Below the pieces are notes generated by a model. That model was not told where the DNA came from. It did not search any database and saw only the letters and a program-made list of their open reading frames with translations. The position numbers and the translations under genes were made by a program. From an uncultured Clostridia bacterium (GTDB lineage Bacteria; Bacillota; Clostridia; Saccharofermentanales; Saccharofermentanaceae), in assembly GCA_947303185.1 (NCBI GenBank), contig CAMYXF010000001.1, positions 1 to 64,000 on the forward strand: a stretch of 64,000 nt of DNA. The letters are read 5' to 3'. This document shows positions 27,845-37,700 of the stretch, in pieces (position 1 is the first letter of the stretch; every line of letters starts with the position of its first letter).

Positions 27845-28510
27845 CTATCTCCCTTTTAATAAATATTCAGCGGATACCGGGAATTCAAAATAAGTATCCG
27901 GATATGGCTCATCCTTAAGGGTAAAATGCCACCATTCACAGTCGATCGGTTCAAAACCATTCCTCAGCATGCAGTTTCTTAATATCATCCTGTTGTTATA
28001 CTGCTCATCTGCGATGCCCCTGTAACCCGGATGTGAAACTTCACTGAACATATCAAAGGGACTTCCCATGTCAACTTCCTTGCCGGTTTTCATGTCAAGA
28101 AGTGTCAAGTCTATAGTGCTTCCCCTGCTGTGCGAGGATTTGGATGCAACATAGCCTTTGGAGAACAGTTCCTGCTTTACCAGATCAGGATAGAAGTATT
28201 CCTTCATGCGGACATCAGTATCTTCTATGCCCCACATTACGAAATGCTTTACGGCGCAGGCAGGCCTGTAGCAGTCAAACACCTTCATCCTGTAACCCTG
28301 TACATTAAGTTCGTTGCTTACTGTCTTAAGCGCCCTTGCCGCCTCTTTGGTGATTATTGCGCACGGCTGTTCATATCCGTCGATCTTATCGCCAATGAAA
28401 TTATAGGTGGAGTAATATCTGATCTCCTGAACGATCGAAGGAACATAGTCAGCAAGCAGTACAAAGCCTGAAGGGTCCATAGTTACTTTGCTTTTATAGT
28501 CTGTTTCCAT
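27845..28510 (-). CDS. VanX-like D-Ala-D-Ala dipeptidase (peptidase M15D)
   Basis: A 221-residue zinc dipeptidase. The VanX signature SxHxxGxxxD appears as KSSHSRGSTIDLTLLD, and the second zinc and base motif as CEWWHFTL. FDCYRPACAVKHFVMW also fits the family. The ATG at 28510 is preceded by GGAGGAA; the upstream ATG of the ORF track contains that SD. There is no signal peptide, so it would act in the cytoplasm, hydrolysing D-Ala-D-Ala for recycling. No vanH or vanA ligase accompanies it, so glycopeptide resistance is not implied. Confidence 0.88.
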   Translation of the reverse strand: METDYKSKVTMDPSGFVLLADYVPSIVQEIRYYSTYNFIGDKIDGYEQPCAIITKEAARALKTVSNELNVQGYRMKVFDCYRPACAVKHFVMWGIEDTDVRMKEYFYPDLVKQELFSKGYVASKSSHSRGSTIDLTLLDMKTGKEVDMGSPFDMFSEVSHPGYRGIADEQYNNRMILRNCMLRNGFEPIDCEWWHFTLKDEPYPDTYFEFPVSAEYLLKGR

Positions 28511-28552
28511 AAAAACTTCCTCCATGGAACCATTATAACAACAGCCGCTTAT

Positions 28553-29020
28553 TTACTTGTTAAGTAACTGTTCCAATTCTGTAAGCAATTTTGACTTCAT
28601 CGTCTCAAGTTCATCTGGAGAAGGACGGTTATCATCAGCATAGATCTCCGAAAACGGCATGCTCCAGACAGGGCCGACGCCGTTATGTCCGTAGTTGCCT
28701 ATATCCCCTTTTCTTCTGGGATAAAGATGCCAGTGGAGATGCGCATCTCCCATGCCGAGAAGCTCATAGTTCATCTTCTCGGGAGCAAATGCCTTAGCCG
28801 TTGCTTCGGCAACCATGGACATCTCCTGCATGAACTTGGTCCTCTCTTCCATATCAAGCTGAAAGAGCTCTGTATAGTTGTGATTCTTATAAAGGAATAA
28901 CGAATAGCCGTAGAAGTGCTGGTTATCACCTATAACGACATATCCGGTCTCAAGTTCTTTAACAAAATACGGATTGGTACCGTTCTTGATCATCTCAATG
29001 CGGTCGCATATCAAACACAT
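28553..29020 (-). CDS. HIT-family nucleotide hydrolase/transferase
   Basis: About 155 residues with the histidine-triad motif HLHWHLYPRR, the nucleophile being the middle His of HxHxH. The N-terminus MCLICDRI is typical of this HIT subgroup with a Cys pair. The ORF track starts at 29038, but GGAGG there serves an ATG at 29020, 11 nt later. HIT enzymes split nucleoside phosphoramidates or dinucleoside polyphosphates; the substrate is unknown. The gene lies 42 nt upstream of the VanX-like gene on the same strand and may share its message. Confidence 0.85.
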   Translation of the reverse strand: MCLICDRIEMIKNGTNPYFVKELETGYVVIGDNQHFYGYSLFLYKNHNYTELFQLDMEERTKFMQEMSMVAEATAKAFAPEKMNYELLGMGDAHLHWHLYPRRKGDIGNYGHNGVGPVWSMPFSEIYADDNRPSPDELETMKSKLLTELEQLLNK

Positions 29021-29116
29021 AATCCTTTTATCCTCCATCGTGAATTGATGATGTTCTAATTATATTGAAACATCTTTATTTTCTTCACTTGGGATAGAAA
29101 GAATATTAAGGCAATA

Positions 29117-29758
29117 TCAGATGTTCTTTTTGCGCCTTGAAGAATAAACAATGAAGTATACAGCGAGCACGCCAAGAAGGAATACCGCTGCAACCATCGT
29201 GATAATAAACCCGTTAAGACAGTATCCGGAGTATTGAGAAACAGTATTGCCGTTCGTCATATAAACATAAAATGCCATCAGAGATGAGCTAAGCACTGCC
29301 ATTGCTGCAATAAGCACCAGCAAAACCTTCCATCCCTTCCTCTTCTTAAGAGGAGTGAACTCAACCTTCTCGTGCTTATTGAGTTTTACCATCTCGTTTA
29401 TCTCTTCAATGTCTTTTTCCGTCTTAACGGAATCAAGGGCATAAACGATAACTGTAATAACTCCTACATATATAAATGCCATCCAGAAATTCGAAGGATA
29501 GAACCATCCGACGATAAAACCGAATGCGATGACGACAACGGATACGATCAGGTATTTGACCAGATACCCCACGATGATCGAGAACGAAGTCTTCTCGTCA
29601 AAAATATAGTTAATTACAGCCAGGATAAATGCCAGTCCGAAGAGCTCAAAGACAAGCTTAATCTCTTCAGTAAATCCAACTCCAGCAATCGAGAATGCGA
29701 AGACCGTCAGGATCATCAGGGCTGCAAAGATACATGTATCTCTTAATATCTTTCTCAT
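29117..29758 (-). CDS. DUF3021-like membrane protein
   Basis: A 213-residue protein. Four hydrophobic segments in the first 110 residues have the DUF3021 look (FSIIVGYLVKYLIVSVVVIAFGFIVGW). A charged linker follows (EKDIEEINEMVKLNKHEKVE), then two more helices and an Arg/Lys tail. DUF3021 proteins are usually encoded beside LytTR regulators and are thought to inhibit them at the membrane. That fits here, where the start overlaps the LytTR stop by 4 nt. The extra C-terminal helix pair is longer than the usual DUF3021 protein. Confidence 0.8.
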   Translation of the reverse strand: MRKILRDTCIFAALMILTVFAFSIAGVGFTEEIKLVFELFGLAFILAVINYIFDEKTSFSIIVGYLVKYLIVSVVVIAFGFIVGWFYPSNFWMAFIYVGVITVIVYALDSVKTEKDIEEINEMVKLNKHEKVEFTPLKKRKGWKVLLVLIAAMAVLSSSLMAFYVYMTNGNTVSQYSGYCLNGFIITMVAAVFLLGVLAVYFIVYSSRRKKNI

Positions 29759-30198
29759 AGCAGCTTTCTCCTGAAAATCTTCTTTATGTCTTTAAGGTAT
29801 TTTCTTGACACGATAAGCTTCTCGCCGTTATCCAGTACGGCTTCCAAATGACTGTTCTTTATCTGCATTATCTCTTTAAGATGGGACACGTTCATAAAGC
29901 ATGTTCTAGATATCCTGACGAGGTCAGTCTCTGCAATAGAAGAATCAATGTCAGCCATGCTTCCGTCGTAACGGTAAACGTCGTTTCTTGAATAGAGGAA
30001 TATCTTGCGTTCAACGTTTTCGATGTAGTAAATGTCAGAGATATCAATGCTCACCGTCTTCCCGTCAGACTTGCCGGTGAAGCTGATGCTCATGTTCTTT
30101 ATCTTGTTGATCAGATTGTCGACCGACTTGTCATACTCGGGATATTCGACTATGACCGTAAGCGGCTGATCTTTAACCTGTCTTTGCTCTACCCTCAT
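29755..30198 (-). CDS. LytTR-family DNA-binding regulator
   Basis: A 147-residue protein made almost wholly of a LytTR domain (SIDISDIYYIENVERKIFLY, LVRISRTCFMNVSHLKEI, DNGEKLIVSRKYLKDI), with no receiver domain. It begins inside the 3' end of the serine hydrolase gene (26-nt overlap), and its own 3' end overlaps the DUF3021 gene. Such stand-alone LytTR/DUF3021 pairs act as transcriptional regulatory modules, often autoregulated. The target promoter is not known. Confidence 0.92.
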   Translation of the reverse strand: MRVEQRQVKDQPLTVIVEYPEYDKSVDNLINKIKNMSISFTGKSDGKTVSIDISDIYYIENVERKIFLYSRNDVYRYDGSMADIDSSIAETDLVRISRTCFMNVSHLKEIMQIKNSHLEAVLDNGEKLIVSRKYLKDIKKIFRRKLL

Positions 30199-31495
30199 TT
30201 ACCTTTACCACAACAAGCTTTATCCATAAGATCATGACATCTGCTGCCAGGATCAGGATTCCTGCAAGAAAACTCCACGGAGCCCACGTAAGCGCGATGT
30301 CTTTTATTCCGGCTCCGAATATAATCGGAAAGAGTACCAGTATCAGTATCTCGGCAAGCGTGAAGAAAGATCCACAAGCGATCAGCAATCCCTTTTTCTT
30401 CATGCCCAGAGCCAATATCAGGACCACAATACCTAATACGGATACCGATGTAAATATAATATCAAACACTGTCCAAACATCACATATCAAACCTGAAGAA
30501 CGCTTTCCGGAGACTTCAGCGAAAACCGAATTGCACAGGCTGTCAGTAGTAGATGCGACATTAAGATTTGTAAGGACGCACACGCCTATCCCCTTGCTTC
30601 TCGAAAAGACCATCCTTGATGAATAGTTGGGCGTGCCGCCGGAATGACCGATAACGTCATCTTCGAACCTCTCCCAGCCCGCGTAGTAATCGCCTTCGTT
30701 TTCGAGCTCACCGATAACATAATCCATATCTTCATCAGTATTCTCGATCCACGCCTTCATCCAGTTGCCGATATCCTTAGCATCAGAATAGAAATATCCT
30801 GCAGGAATGCTTCCTTCTCTTACAGGAACCTTATACTCAAATGTATTTCTGAAGCCGAGACGTGAACCTTCAACTATCCTGTTGCTATCTGAAGGAACGC
30901 CTACTGAAGTTGAATAAAGGCCATAAGGCATCAGCAGGTTTTCTTCAATGTATTCACGGTAAGAAATACCGGTAACATTCTCTATTATCACTCCCAAAAG
31001 ATTGTAGTTAACATTGGAATATGCATACTCTTCACCGGGCTTTGTTTTAAGCTCCTTCCCTGAAATGCTTTCAGCCCATTCCTGAAGAGTCATGTCCTCT
31101 GTTGCTGACGGATAATCCGTCTCACTGTTGGTATATCCGCTTCTCTGTTTAAGAAGATCATCTACTGTTATCTCTGCTTCCGAAGATTCGTAGAAAGCCT
31201 TAAATCCTGGTATTAAATCAGACACCTTATCGTCACCTGACAACTTGCCTTCATTGATAAGTTTCTGCACTGCAAGACCCGTAAAAGACTTGGTCATGGA
31301 ACCTATCTGATAAAGGCCTTCGCTGTCGCCGTAATATGAGAATTCGCCGTTGTCGTAAACAACTACGCTAACATTATTGCATCCTGTCTTGGAACTGAAT
31401 TCAGTAACCATCGTTTCAACTCCAAGGTCCGGCGTTACCGGCGTTCCTAAGATCAATATCATGGTTAAAACTGAAACAACTATCGTTCGTAACAT
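30173..31495 (-). CDS. Membrane-anchored serine hydrolase (class C beta-lactamase/PBP4* fold)
   Basis: A 440-residue protein. An N-terminal signal (MLRTIVVSVLTMILILGTPV) leads to an extracytoplasmic serine-hydrolase domain of about 310 residues. Motif 1 SxxK is GSMTKSFTGLA, motif 2 YxN is YAYSNVNYNLLG, and motif 3 is GHSGGTPNYSS, with HSG replacing KTG as in many esterase or peptidase relatives. Three membrane helices follow (about 340-430). It may be a D-aminopeptidase, esterase or PBP-like hydrolase; beta-lactam resistance is not implied. It heads the operon with LytTR and DUF3021, overlapping the former by 26 nt, so a regulator responding to the envelope is plausible. Confidence 0.88.
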   Translation of the reverse strand: MLRTIVVSVLTMILILGTPVTPDLGVETMVTEFSSKTGCNNVSVVVYDNGEFSYYGDSEGLYQIGSMTKSFTGLAVQKLINEGKLSGDDKVSDLIPGFKAFYESSEAEITVDDLLKQRSGYTNSETDYPSATEDMTLQEWAESISGKELKTKPGEEYAYSNVNYNLLGVIIENVTGISYREYIEENLLMPYGLYSTSVGVPSDSNRIVEGSRLGFRNTFEYKVPVREGSIPAGYFYSDAKDIGNWMKAWIENTDEDMDYVIGELENEGDYYAGWERFEDDVIGHSGGTPNYSSRMVFSRSKGIGVCVLTNLNVASTTDSLCNSVFAEVSGKRSSGLICDVWTVFDIIFTSVSVLGIVVLILALGMKKKGLLIACGSFFTLAEILILVLFPIIFGAGIKDIALTWAPWSFLAGILILAADVMILWIKLVVVKVNEGRAKTG

Positions 31496-31560
31496 CAGGT
31501 ATTCATTCCTTTCCGTTTTACTCTAATGGCATAGTAACGGAACAAAAATCCCCAAACAAT

Positions 31561-31592
31561 AAGAAGCCTCACTTGTTGCAAATGAGGCTTCG
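31561..31592 (-). terminator. Terminator after the L,D-transpeptidase gene
   Basis: Minus-strand GAAGCCTCAT / GTGAGGCTTC stem followed by TTATTGTTT, 25 nt past the stop of the upstream gene. Confidence 0.8.
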
Positions 31593-31616
31593 TGAAATGC
31601 AATTTTGTTTAAAAAC

Positions 31617-32516
31617 TTAGAACGTAACGTTCAGATTATCAACTGTATCGATTACTACAACGCAGTCAGGATCAACACGCTGCATTATCTGTACCATGAT
31701 GTATTCGGGTACTGCAACGCATCCGCCTGTATAAGGCTTAACAGGACCGAAGCAGTGAAGGAAAATAGCTGATCCTCTGCCTGCCGTACCGTCATCGTTG
31801 AAGCTGATGTTGAGGCAGTACTGATACTGGTATTCGTAATCAACTATGTGCTCGCTGTTTTCCATGTCCAGATCAGGATAATCGTTGATGTTTACCATCT
31901 CGTTGTAACGCATGCCGTCACGCATGTCGCCTGACCAGTATATGTCGTCATCAACCTGGATATACTCCATAGCGCATCCGGGATCAGGCGCGATGCCGAA
32001 AGCTTTGTTGAAACCGTAAACGCCGACAGGAGTCTGACCGCAGCCTTCAACGTGATCTGCATCAAGGCAGAGACCGTTCTTGCCAACGTAACCGGGAGTA
32101 GAAAGTATCTGCATCCAGTTGCCGTCAGCATCACGCTCGTGCATGGAAATCGTAGCAGTGGTCTTATCCATACCGAAGCCTGCAACAACAAAGAGCTGCT
32201 TTGTATTCTCGTCCTGTGCCTGCGGGAGAGCCTTTACCCAGTCAGGAGAAGCCTGTTCATACTGGATCTGCACATGAAGTGTTTCAGAAGGTTCAACTGT
32301 TTCAGTAACCTCTGTCTGTTCTGTTTCCACAGTAGTTTCCAAAGTGGTTTCCATGGTTGTCTCCTCAAGAACAGTAGTATCTTCAGTTTCATCACCGACT
32401 CTGTGTATGTCGATATTAATATCTGTCTGGACTGTTACAACCTTGCATGATGTCATTCCGAAAAGCATACTCACAACAGCAGCTGCAGCCATTAATCTTA
32501 CAGGCAATCTCTTCAT
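31617..32516 (-). CDS. L,D-transpeptidase (YkuD) lipoprotein
   Basis: About 299 residues. It has a lipoprotein signal with a lipobox ending in TSC (LFGMTSCK). A Glu/Thr-rich spacer follows (EETTMETTLETTVETEQTEV), suited to crossing the wall. The C-terminal YkuD domain carries FLHCFGPVKPYTGGCVAV, with catalytic Cys in GGCV in place of the more common SHGC. The ATG at 32516 follows GGGAGG; the ORF-track TTG at 32531 is the SD region. It would form 3-3 peptidoglycan cross-links or attach proteins at the outer face of the membrane. It is monocistronic. Confidence 0.88.
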   Translation of the reverse strand: MKRLPVRLMAAAAVVSMLFGMTSCKVVTVQTDINIDIHRVGDETEDTTVLEETTMETTLETTVETEQTEVTETVEPSETLHVQIQYEQASPDWVKALPQAQDENTKQLFVVAGFGMDKTTATISMHERDADGNWMQILSTPGYVGKNGLCLDADHVEGCGQTPVGVYGFNKAFGIAPDPGCAMEYIQVDDDIYWSGDMRDGMRYNEMVNINDYPDLDMENSEHIVDYEYQYQYCLNISFNDDGTAGRGSAIFLHCFGPVKPYTGGCVAVPEYIMVQIMQRVDPDCVVVIDTVDNLNVTF

Positions 32517-32635
32517 CTGTTTACCTCCCAAACTACTATGAAAATCAATAAATCAAATGCTTATCTGATATTCCAATTATAAACATCAACTATATCGATT
32601 ATATTAACGAAGGTGTTAATTCACTGAAAACAAAA

Positions 32636-34273
32636 TCAGGAAGCGGACTTTTTCGAAGAGCCCTTCTTAAACATACGCTTGATCTTGGCAATCCAATATG
32701 TGGCTTCTTCCATGCGGAGAACCGAAGCCATTACAAAGTAAACAACAAGTGCGATTCCGCCCTTTACCGCATCAATGGCAAGCTGGATGATCTTGCCTCC
32801 GTGTGCGGGATAAAGCTTGTTAATTATGTAAGTGACAGCAGCCATAACAGCTACGCTTACGCCGGCTTTAATAAGGAATTTGACTATACCGTGAGGCGCA
32901 AGTTCCTTATTCATGCAATATGCGACAGCAAGCATTACCATCTGACAGAGATTGGTAAATGAATATGCAAGTGAAAGAGACAAAGGTCCAACACCGAGAG
33001 ATATCATTACCTGACAAGCCATAGGATTGATCACGAGGCCTAAAATGCCCGCAAACAACGGGAGCTTGGTCTTTCCGATAGCATAAAATGCCTGGTTGAA
33101 AACGTGGATAACCGTCGCAGTCACGATAGCACTGCAGAAGCCCAAAAGAAATGTAGCAGCCGTTTGGGCATTTCTGTCAGTATAAGCAGAGTTCCACTGA
33201 TATATAGCTTTAACAACATCAAGATTCAAGACTGCGATTATCGCAGCTGAAGGAATAGTCATGAACAATGCGCTCTTCATGGAGCTTGAGACAAGGTCTG
33301 AAGCCTTTGAATAGTTCTTTGACTCATAGTCTCCTGCAAGTTCAGGCGTCATAACGGTTGTGATGGCAACAACGAATACAGTATAAGGAATCTGCCAGAT
33401 TGTAGATGCATTTCTGAATCCCCATACGCTTCCCTCATCGAAAAGAAGAGCGAAGTGATTCAGAACAACTACATTTATCTGGGTGATCGAAGCAGAGATA
33501 AGGATCGGGATCGCACGTCTGAACAGCATGAGGAATTCCCTGTCAGCAGGCTTAAAGCTGAACCTGAACTGTCTCATCTGCTTGAAGCCGAGTGAGTACT
33601 GGCAAACAAAGTAAATCGCAGTAGCTACAAGGATTCCTCCCGTTGTCATTACGAGGTTTCTCTGGGAGTTGCCACCCATTAGGAATATCGCAAGGATAAC
33701 GAGAATGTTATAAAGTACCGGGCCGAATGAAGTTATGGTGAACTTTCTGTATGCGGTAAGAATGCCGTTACAGAGAGCTGCAAGCATAATAAAGAATATC
33801 TGCGGGAACAGGAATTTGGATGCCTGTGCCGCAAGCTGCAAAACCTGTGAATCGATGTCATCGTTGCCCAGTGCATACAAAGCATAGATAGGCTCTGAGA
33901 ATATGGTGCCGAGAGTACATACGACGAGCATTACCACACATACAACGGATATGAAGATGCTTACCGTACGGATACCGTCCTTCTCCTTGCCTACCGCAAG
34001 TTTTGCGCTGAGATACGGAGCTACCGTCGAATAAATGGCACCTCCGACAAGAAGGTTATAGAAAAGGTCAGGAATATTAAAAGCAAGAGAATATCCGTCA
34101 CGGAAAATGTCTTCGCTGAATCTTGTGGATACGATGTTATCGCGGATAAGTCCGGACATCTTAACGATGATGGTTCCGAGACCTACGATAAATGCGGATA
34201 AAGCAAAGCTCATCCCCTTTTTCTTGCGCGGGGTCGTAGCAGGTTTATTCTCTACAGCTTTGTTCTCAGCCAC
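32636..34273 (-). CDS. murJ: Lipid II flippase MurJ
   Basis: A 545-residue MOP-superfamily flippase with about 14 membrane helices. Family blocks include GLIRDNIVSTRFS near the N-terminus, NIPDLFYNLLVGGAIYSTVAPYL, and NQAFYAIGKTKLPL. It exports lipid-linked peptidoglycan precursor. A Lys-rich C-terminal tail (KRMFKKGSSKKSAS) and a 20-residue basic N-terminal extension lie in the cytoplasm. The start touches the cinA stop with no gap. It is the last gene of the proC-to-murJ operon. No convincing terminator was seen before the L,D-transpeptidase gene. Confidence 0.95.
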   Translation of the reverse strand: MAENKAVENKPATTPRKKKGMSFALSAFIVGLGTIIVKMSGLIRDNIVSTRFSEDIFRDGYSLAFNIPDLFYNLLVGGAIYSTVAPYLSAKLAVGKEKDGIRTVSIFISVVCVVMLVVCTLGTIFSEPIYALYALGNDDIDSQVLQLAAQASKFLFPQIFFIMLAALCNGILTAYRKFTITSFGPVLYNILVILAIFLMGGNSQRNLVMTTGGILVATAIYFVCQYSLGFKQMRQFRFSFKPADREFLMLFRRAIPILISASITQINVVVLNHFALLFDEGSVWGFRNASTIWQIPYTVFVVAITTVMTPELAGDYESKNYSKASDLVSSSMKSALFMTIPSAAIIAVLNLDVVKAIYQWNSAYTDRNAQTAATFLLGFCSAIVTATVIHVFNQAFYAIGKTKLPLFAGILGLVINPMACQVMISLGVGPLSLSLAYSFTNLCQMVMLAVAYCMNKELAPHGIVKFLIKAGVSVAVMAAVTYIINKLYPAHGGKIIQLAIDAVKGGIALVVYFVMASVLRMEEATYWIAKIKRMFKKGSSKKSAS

Positions 34274-34795
34274 TTAAGCTTTACCTTCCTTGATCAGACT
34301 TACGGCAAGTTTTAAAGCCGCAAGAACGGTTGTGGAACGTATGGTATCCCTGTCACCTTCAAAGTTCAACCGTTTACTTCCGGAAATACTCTGAGAAGTT
34401 CCTTTTGCCTTATAGCAATAACCCATATATACCGTTCCGACGGGCTTTCCCGGGAGATCTCCCGTGGGACCTGCAATACCTGTGACGGATACGGCAAGGT
34501 CAACACCCAAAACGGAGAAAGCGCCTTCAGCCATTGCTTTAGCGCATTCATCTGAAACCTCGTTATATGTATCAATGATCTCAGCGGGAACACCCAAAAC
34601 GTTCTCTTTGACTTCATTCGTATATGAGACGACAGAACCCTTGAAGGACTTTGAAGCACCGGGAACACCTACAACCGAAGAAGATATAAGGCCACCTGTA
34701 AGACTCTCGGCAAATCCGAAAGTAATACCTTCCATGGCGGAGATCTCAATCAGCTCTCCTGCCTTCAAATAGATTTCTTCGATTAATTTATTCAT
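34274..34795 (-). CDS. pncC: CinA C-terminal domain protein (nicotinamide-nucleotide amidase-like)
   Basis: About 173 residues covering only the CinA C-terminal domain: TFGFAESLTGGLISSSVVGVPGASKSF, GSVVSYTNEVKENVLGV and SVTGIAGPTGDLPGKPVGTVY. Such proteins deamidate NMN to NaMN, salvaging pyridine nucleotide. The N-terminal MoCF-like domain of full CinA is absent. The ORF track starts at 34816; the ATG at 34795 overlaps the ftsK stop by 8 nt and begins MNKLIEEIYLKAGEL, the usual N-terminus. Confidence 0.92.
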   Translation of the reverse strand: MNKLIEEIYLKAGELIEISAMEGITFGFAESLTGGLISSSVVGVPGASKSFKGSVVSYTNEVKENVLGVPAEIIDTYNEVSDECAKAMAEGAFSVLGVDLAVSVTGIAGPTGDLPGKPVGTVYMGYCYKAKGTSQSISGSKRLNFEGDRDTIRSTTVLAALKLAVSLIKEGKA

Positions 34796-37700
34796 TGCTT
34801 CTAGCCTGCATCTCAAGCCATTCGGTCTCTGTGATCAGGATCTTTCTGGGCTTACTGCCTTCGAAAGGTCCGATGACCTTGGCCTTCTCAAGTTCGTCTA
34901 TGAGTCTTGCGGCTCTCGGATAACCGATACCAAGTCTTCTCTGAAGAACGGATACGCTCGCGCTGCCGTTTTCGATAACGGTCTGAACTGCCTGGTTGAA
35001 CATATCGTCAACGTCAGAACCACCGCCACCTGAAGAACCGTTGCCTGAAGAAGAACCTGAAGCCTGGTCGCCTCCAGCGGTAACCCTGTCGATATCCTTG
35101 ATGATGGTCTCATCGTACATTGAGCCGTATGTCTTCTTAAGGAATTCAACAACCGTCTCAACTTCGTTATCAGAAAGGAATGCACCCTGGCCTCTTACCG
35201 GCTGGGGAGCCGTCATAGGAGCATAGAGCATGTCGCCCTTACCCAAAAGCTTCTCGGCACCGATCTGGTCAAGGATAGTTCTGGAGTCGACACCTGATGT
35301 AACGGCAAATGCGATTCTTGAACCGATGTTGGCCTTGATGACACCCGTGATGACGTCAACTGAAGGTCTCTGGGTTGCGATGAGGAGATGGATACCTGCA
35401 GCTCTTGCGAGTGCGGCAAGTCTTGAGATATATGTCTCGACTTCCTTAGCGGCAACCATCATGAGCTCTGCAAGCTCGTCGATTACGATAAGGATCAGAG
35501 GCAGATGCTCAACCTCAGGATTGTTCTTATATTTTTCATTGAAGCCCTTGATATCTCTTACCTGGCCTTCTTCGAAAAGCTTATATCTTCTCTGCATCTC
35601 CGTAACGGCCCAGTTAAGAGCACCTGCCGCCTTCTTAGGATCAGTGATGACCGGCATGATGAGGTGCGGTACACCGTTATAGATTGAAAGCTCAACGACC
35701 TTAGGGTCAACGAGGATCATGCGGACTTCTTCAGGTGAAGAATGAACGAGGATACTCGTAAGAATTGAGTTGATACATACTGACTTACCTGAACCAGTAG
35801 AACCTGCGATCATGAGGTGAGGCATCTTGGCAAGGTCGCAATAAATAGGTCTTCCCGGAATGTCTCTTCCGAGTGCAACTGTAAGAGGAGTTGCAGCCCT
35901 GAATTCCTTTGTCTCAACAAGGCCTCTGAGCTGTACTGCCGTAGGAGAATCATTAGGGATCTCGATACCGATCGCACTCTTACCCGGGATAGGAGCTTCG
36001 ATTCTGATGGAGATAGCTGCCATCGCAAGCATGATGTCATCCTGAAGTCCCGTTACTCTTGATACCTTCGTACCAGTCTCAAGCGTCAACTCAAATCTCG
36101 TAATCGAAGGACCGTGAGTTATGTTAATGACTTCAGCACTGATACCGAAGCTCTTGAGAGCCTCTTCAAGCTTATGTGCCTTAGCCTTGAGCTTTCTTTC
36201 AAGATCTGCATCTGTCTTCTGCTTAACGTCAGGAGCAAGACAGGATGTCGGTGCAGGCTTGTAGTTTCTGAGTCTTCTTATCTGGTTGCGGCGTTCAGCC
36301 TCATGCTTTCTGGTCTCTTCGGCAAACTCAATACCTGAATTAGACTGAGGTACTTTCTCCTGAGATGAAGTCTTGAGGATTCTTCCTTCAGTTCTGCTGA
36401 AGCTTTCAGTATTGTCGTTACCAGCATTGATAGTAATTCCGCTGTTATCAGCAGGAGGAGCAACAGGTGCAACAGAAGCTGTATAAGGAACTTCCTGAGG
36501 CACTCCGCCTTCTGTAAGTCTGTCGTACATTGAAGGCTTGATCCTGGGCTCTCTTACTGTACGCTCAGGCTCGGAATAATCGTATCCTGAACCTTCTGCG
36601 TCTTCGCTGATCTCATAGGGGTCTTCAGTACCGCTGTAGATATCGCCCTCGTAATCAGGTTCGGGCTTCTTTTTCAAAGATGGATCAAGATCGTAGAAAT
36701 CCTGGTTCTTATCGTTTTCAAGGAAAGAGAGTCCCTTTCTCTTTTTCTTGAGCTTAGCAGAACCGGGAACGCTTACGGGATCTGTCGTATAAGCGAAATC
36801 CGCGTCAGCTTCTGCACCCTTCGTAACATCGTATTCCTTCTCGTTGAATGTGAGCTTGCCCGGCTCCTGTAATACTGGATGAATCTGGCCGCCTGTAAGC
36901 TTCTCGACATCGGTAAATCCGGATGCTCCGTCGATCGGGAGATTTGTCATGAACGGACCCTGCTTCTCAGAAGACATGTGGACTCCGTTCTGAACGAAAG
37001 GAGATGAACCGCTTGTGCGGTTATTGGGAGAAATCATGCCGTTGTCACCGTAAGTAATGACCGTAGTACCGGCAGGTCTTCTCTGCTGCTGTCTCTGGGG
37101 ATTGGGATACGGGCTGCCATAGCCGTTGCCTGAATAGATCTGGTAATTCGGATCTCTCTGATTCTGGCTCTTGTGGCTTACGACGCTGTTATAAACTTTG
37201 CCTGAAGTCGTTGCGATGGCATGTGCTGTCTTCTTGGCAGTATCCTTGAGCGATACTCTGAATACAAGAAGGATCTGTGTAAGAAGGAAAACAATGATTG
37301 CAAGAACGCTTATCACCTTACCTGTAACCTGGAAAAGAGCTACGGCGATCGAACCGCCGATGATACCGCCTGTAAGTACCGGTCCGCTGCTTAAGGGATT
37401 GGTGATCTTAGCTGATTCAGTACCAGACTCCCACAGAAGCGACAGAGCTTTGAGCGCGGATGTCTTTCCTTCTGCGTTTTCGCAGATCTTCTCGAAATAA
37501 TCCATGTCCATTGATACGAGCGCAAGAAGAGCCGATACGGAAACAAGGAGAAGGATAATACTTCTGACTCTGATTCCGGATACGCCCTGTCTCTTCTCGA
37601 AAAAGACGTCCAATGCGACATAGAGGATATATACAGGTATTGCATATGCGGCAACACCGATAAGTCCCAAGAAAAAGCTCTTAACTGCAGCACCAATGAT

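Noticed and set aside
27845-28510. Vancomycin resistance locus
   Set aside because: Only a VanX-like dipeptidase is present, without vanH, vanA or vanRS; a recycling role is more likely.
30173-31495. Beta-lactamase resistance gene
   Set aside because: The third motif is HSG and the protein has C-terminal membrane helices; this fits esterase or peptidase relatives.
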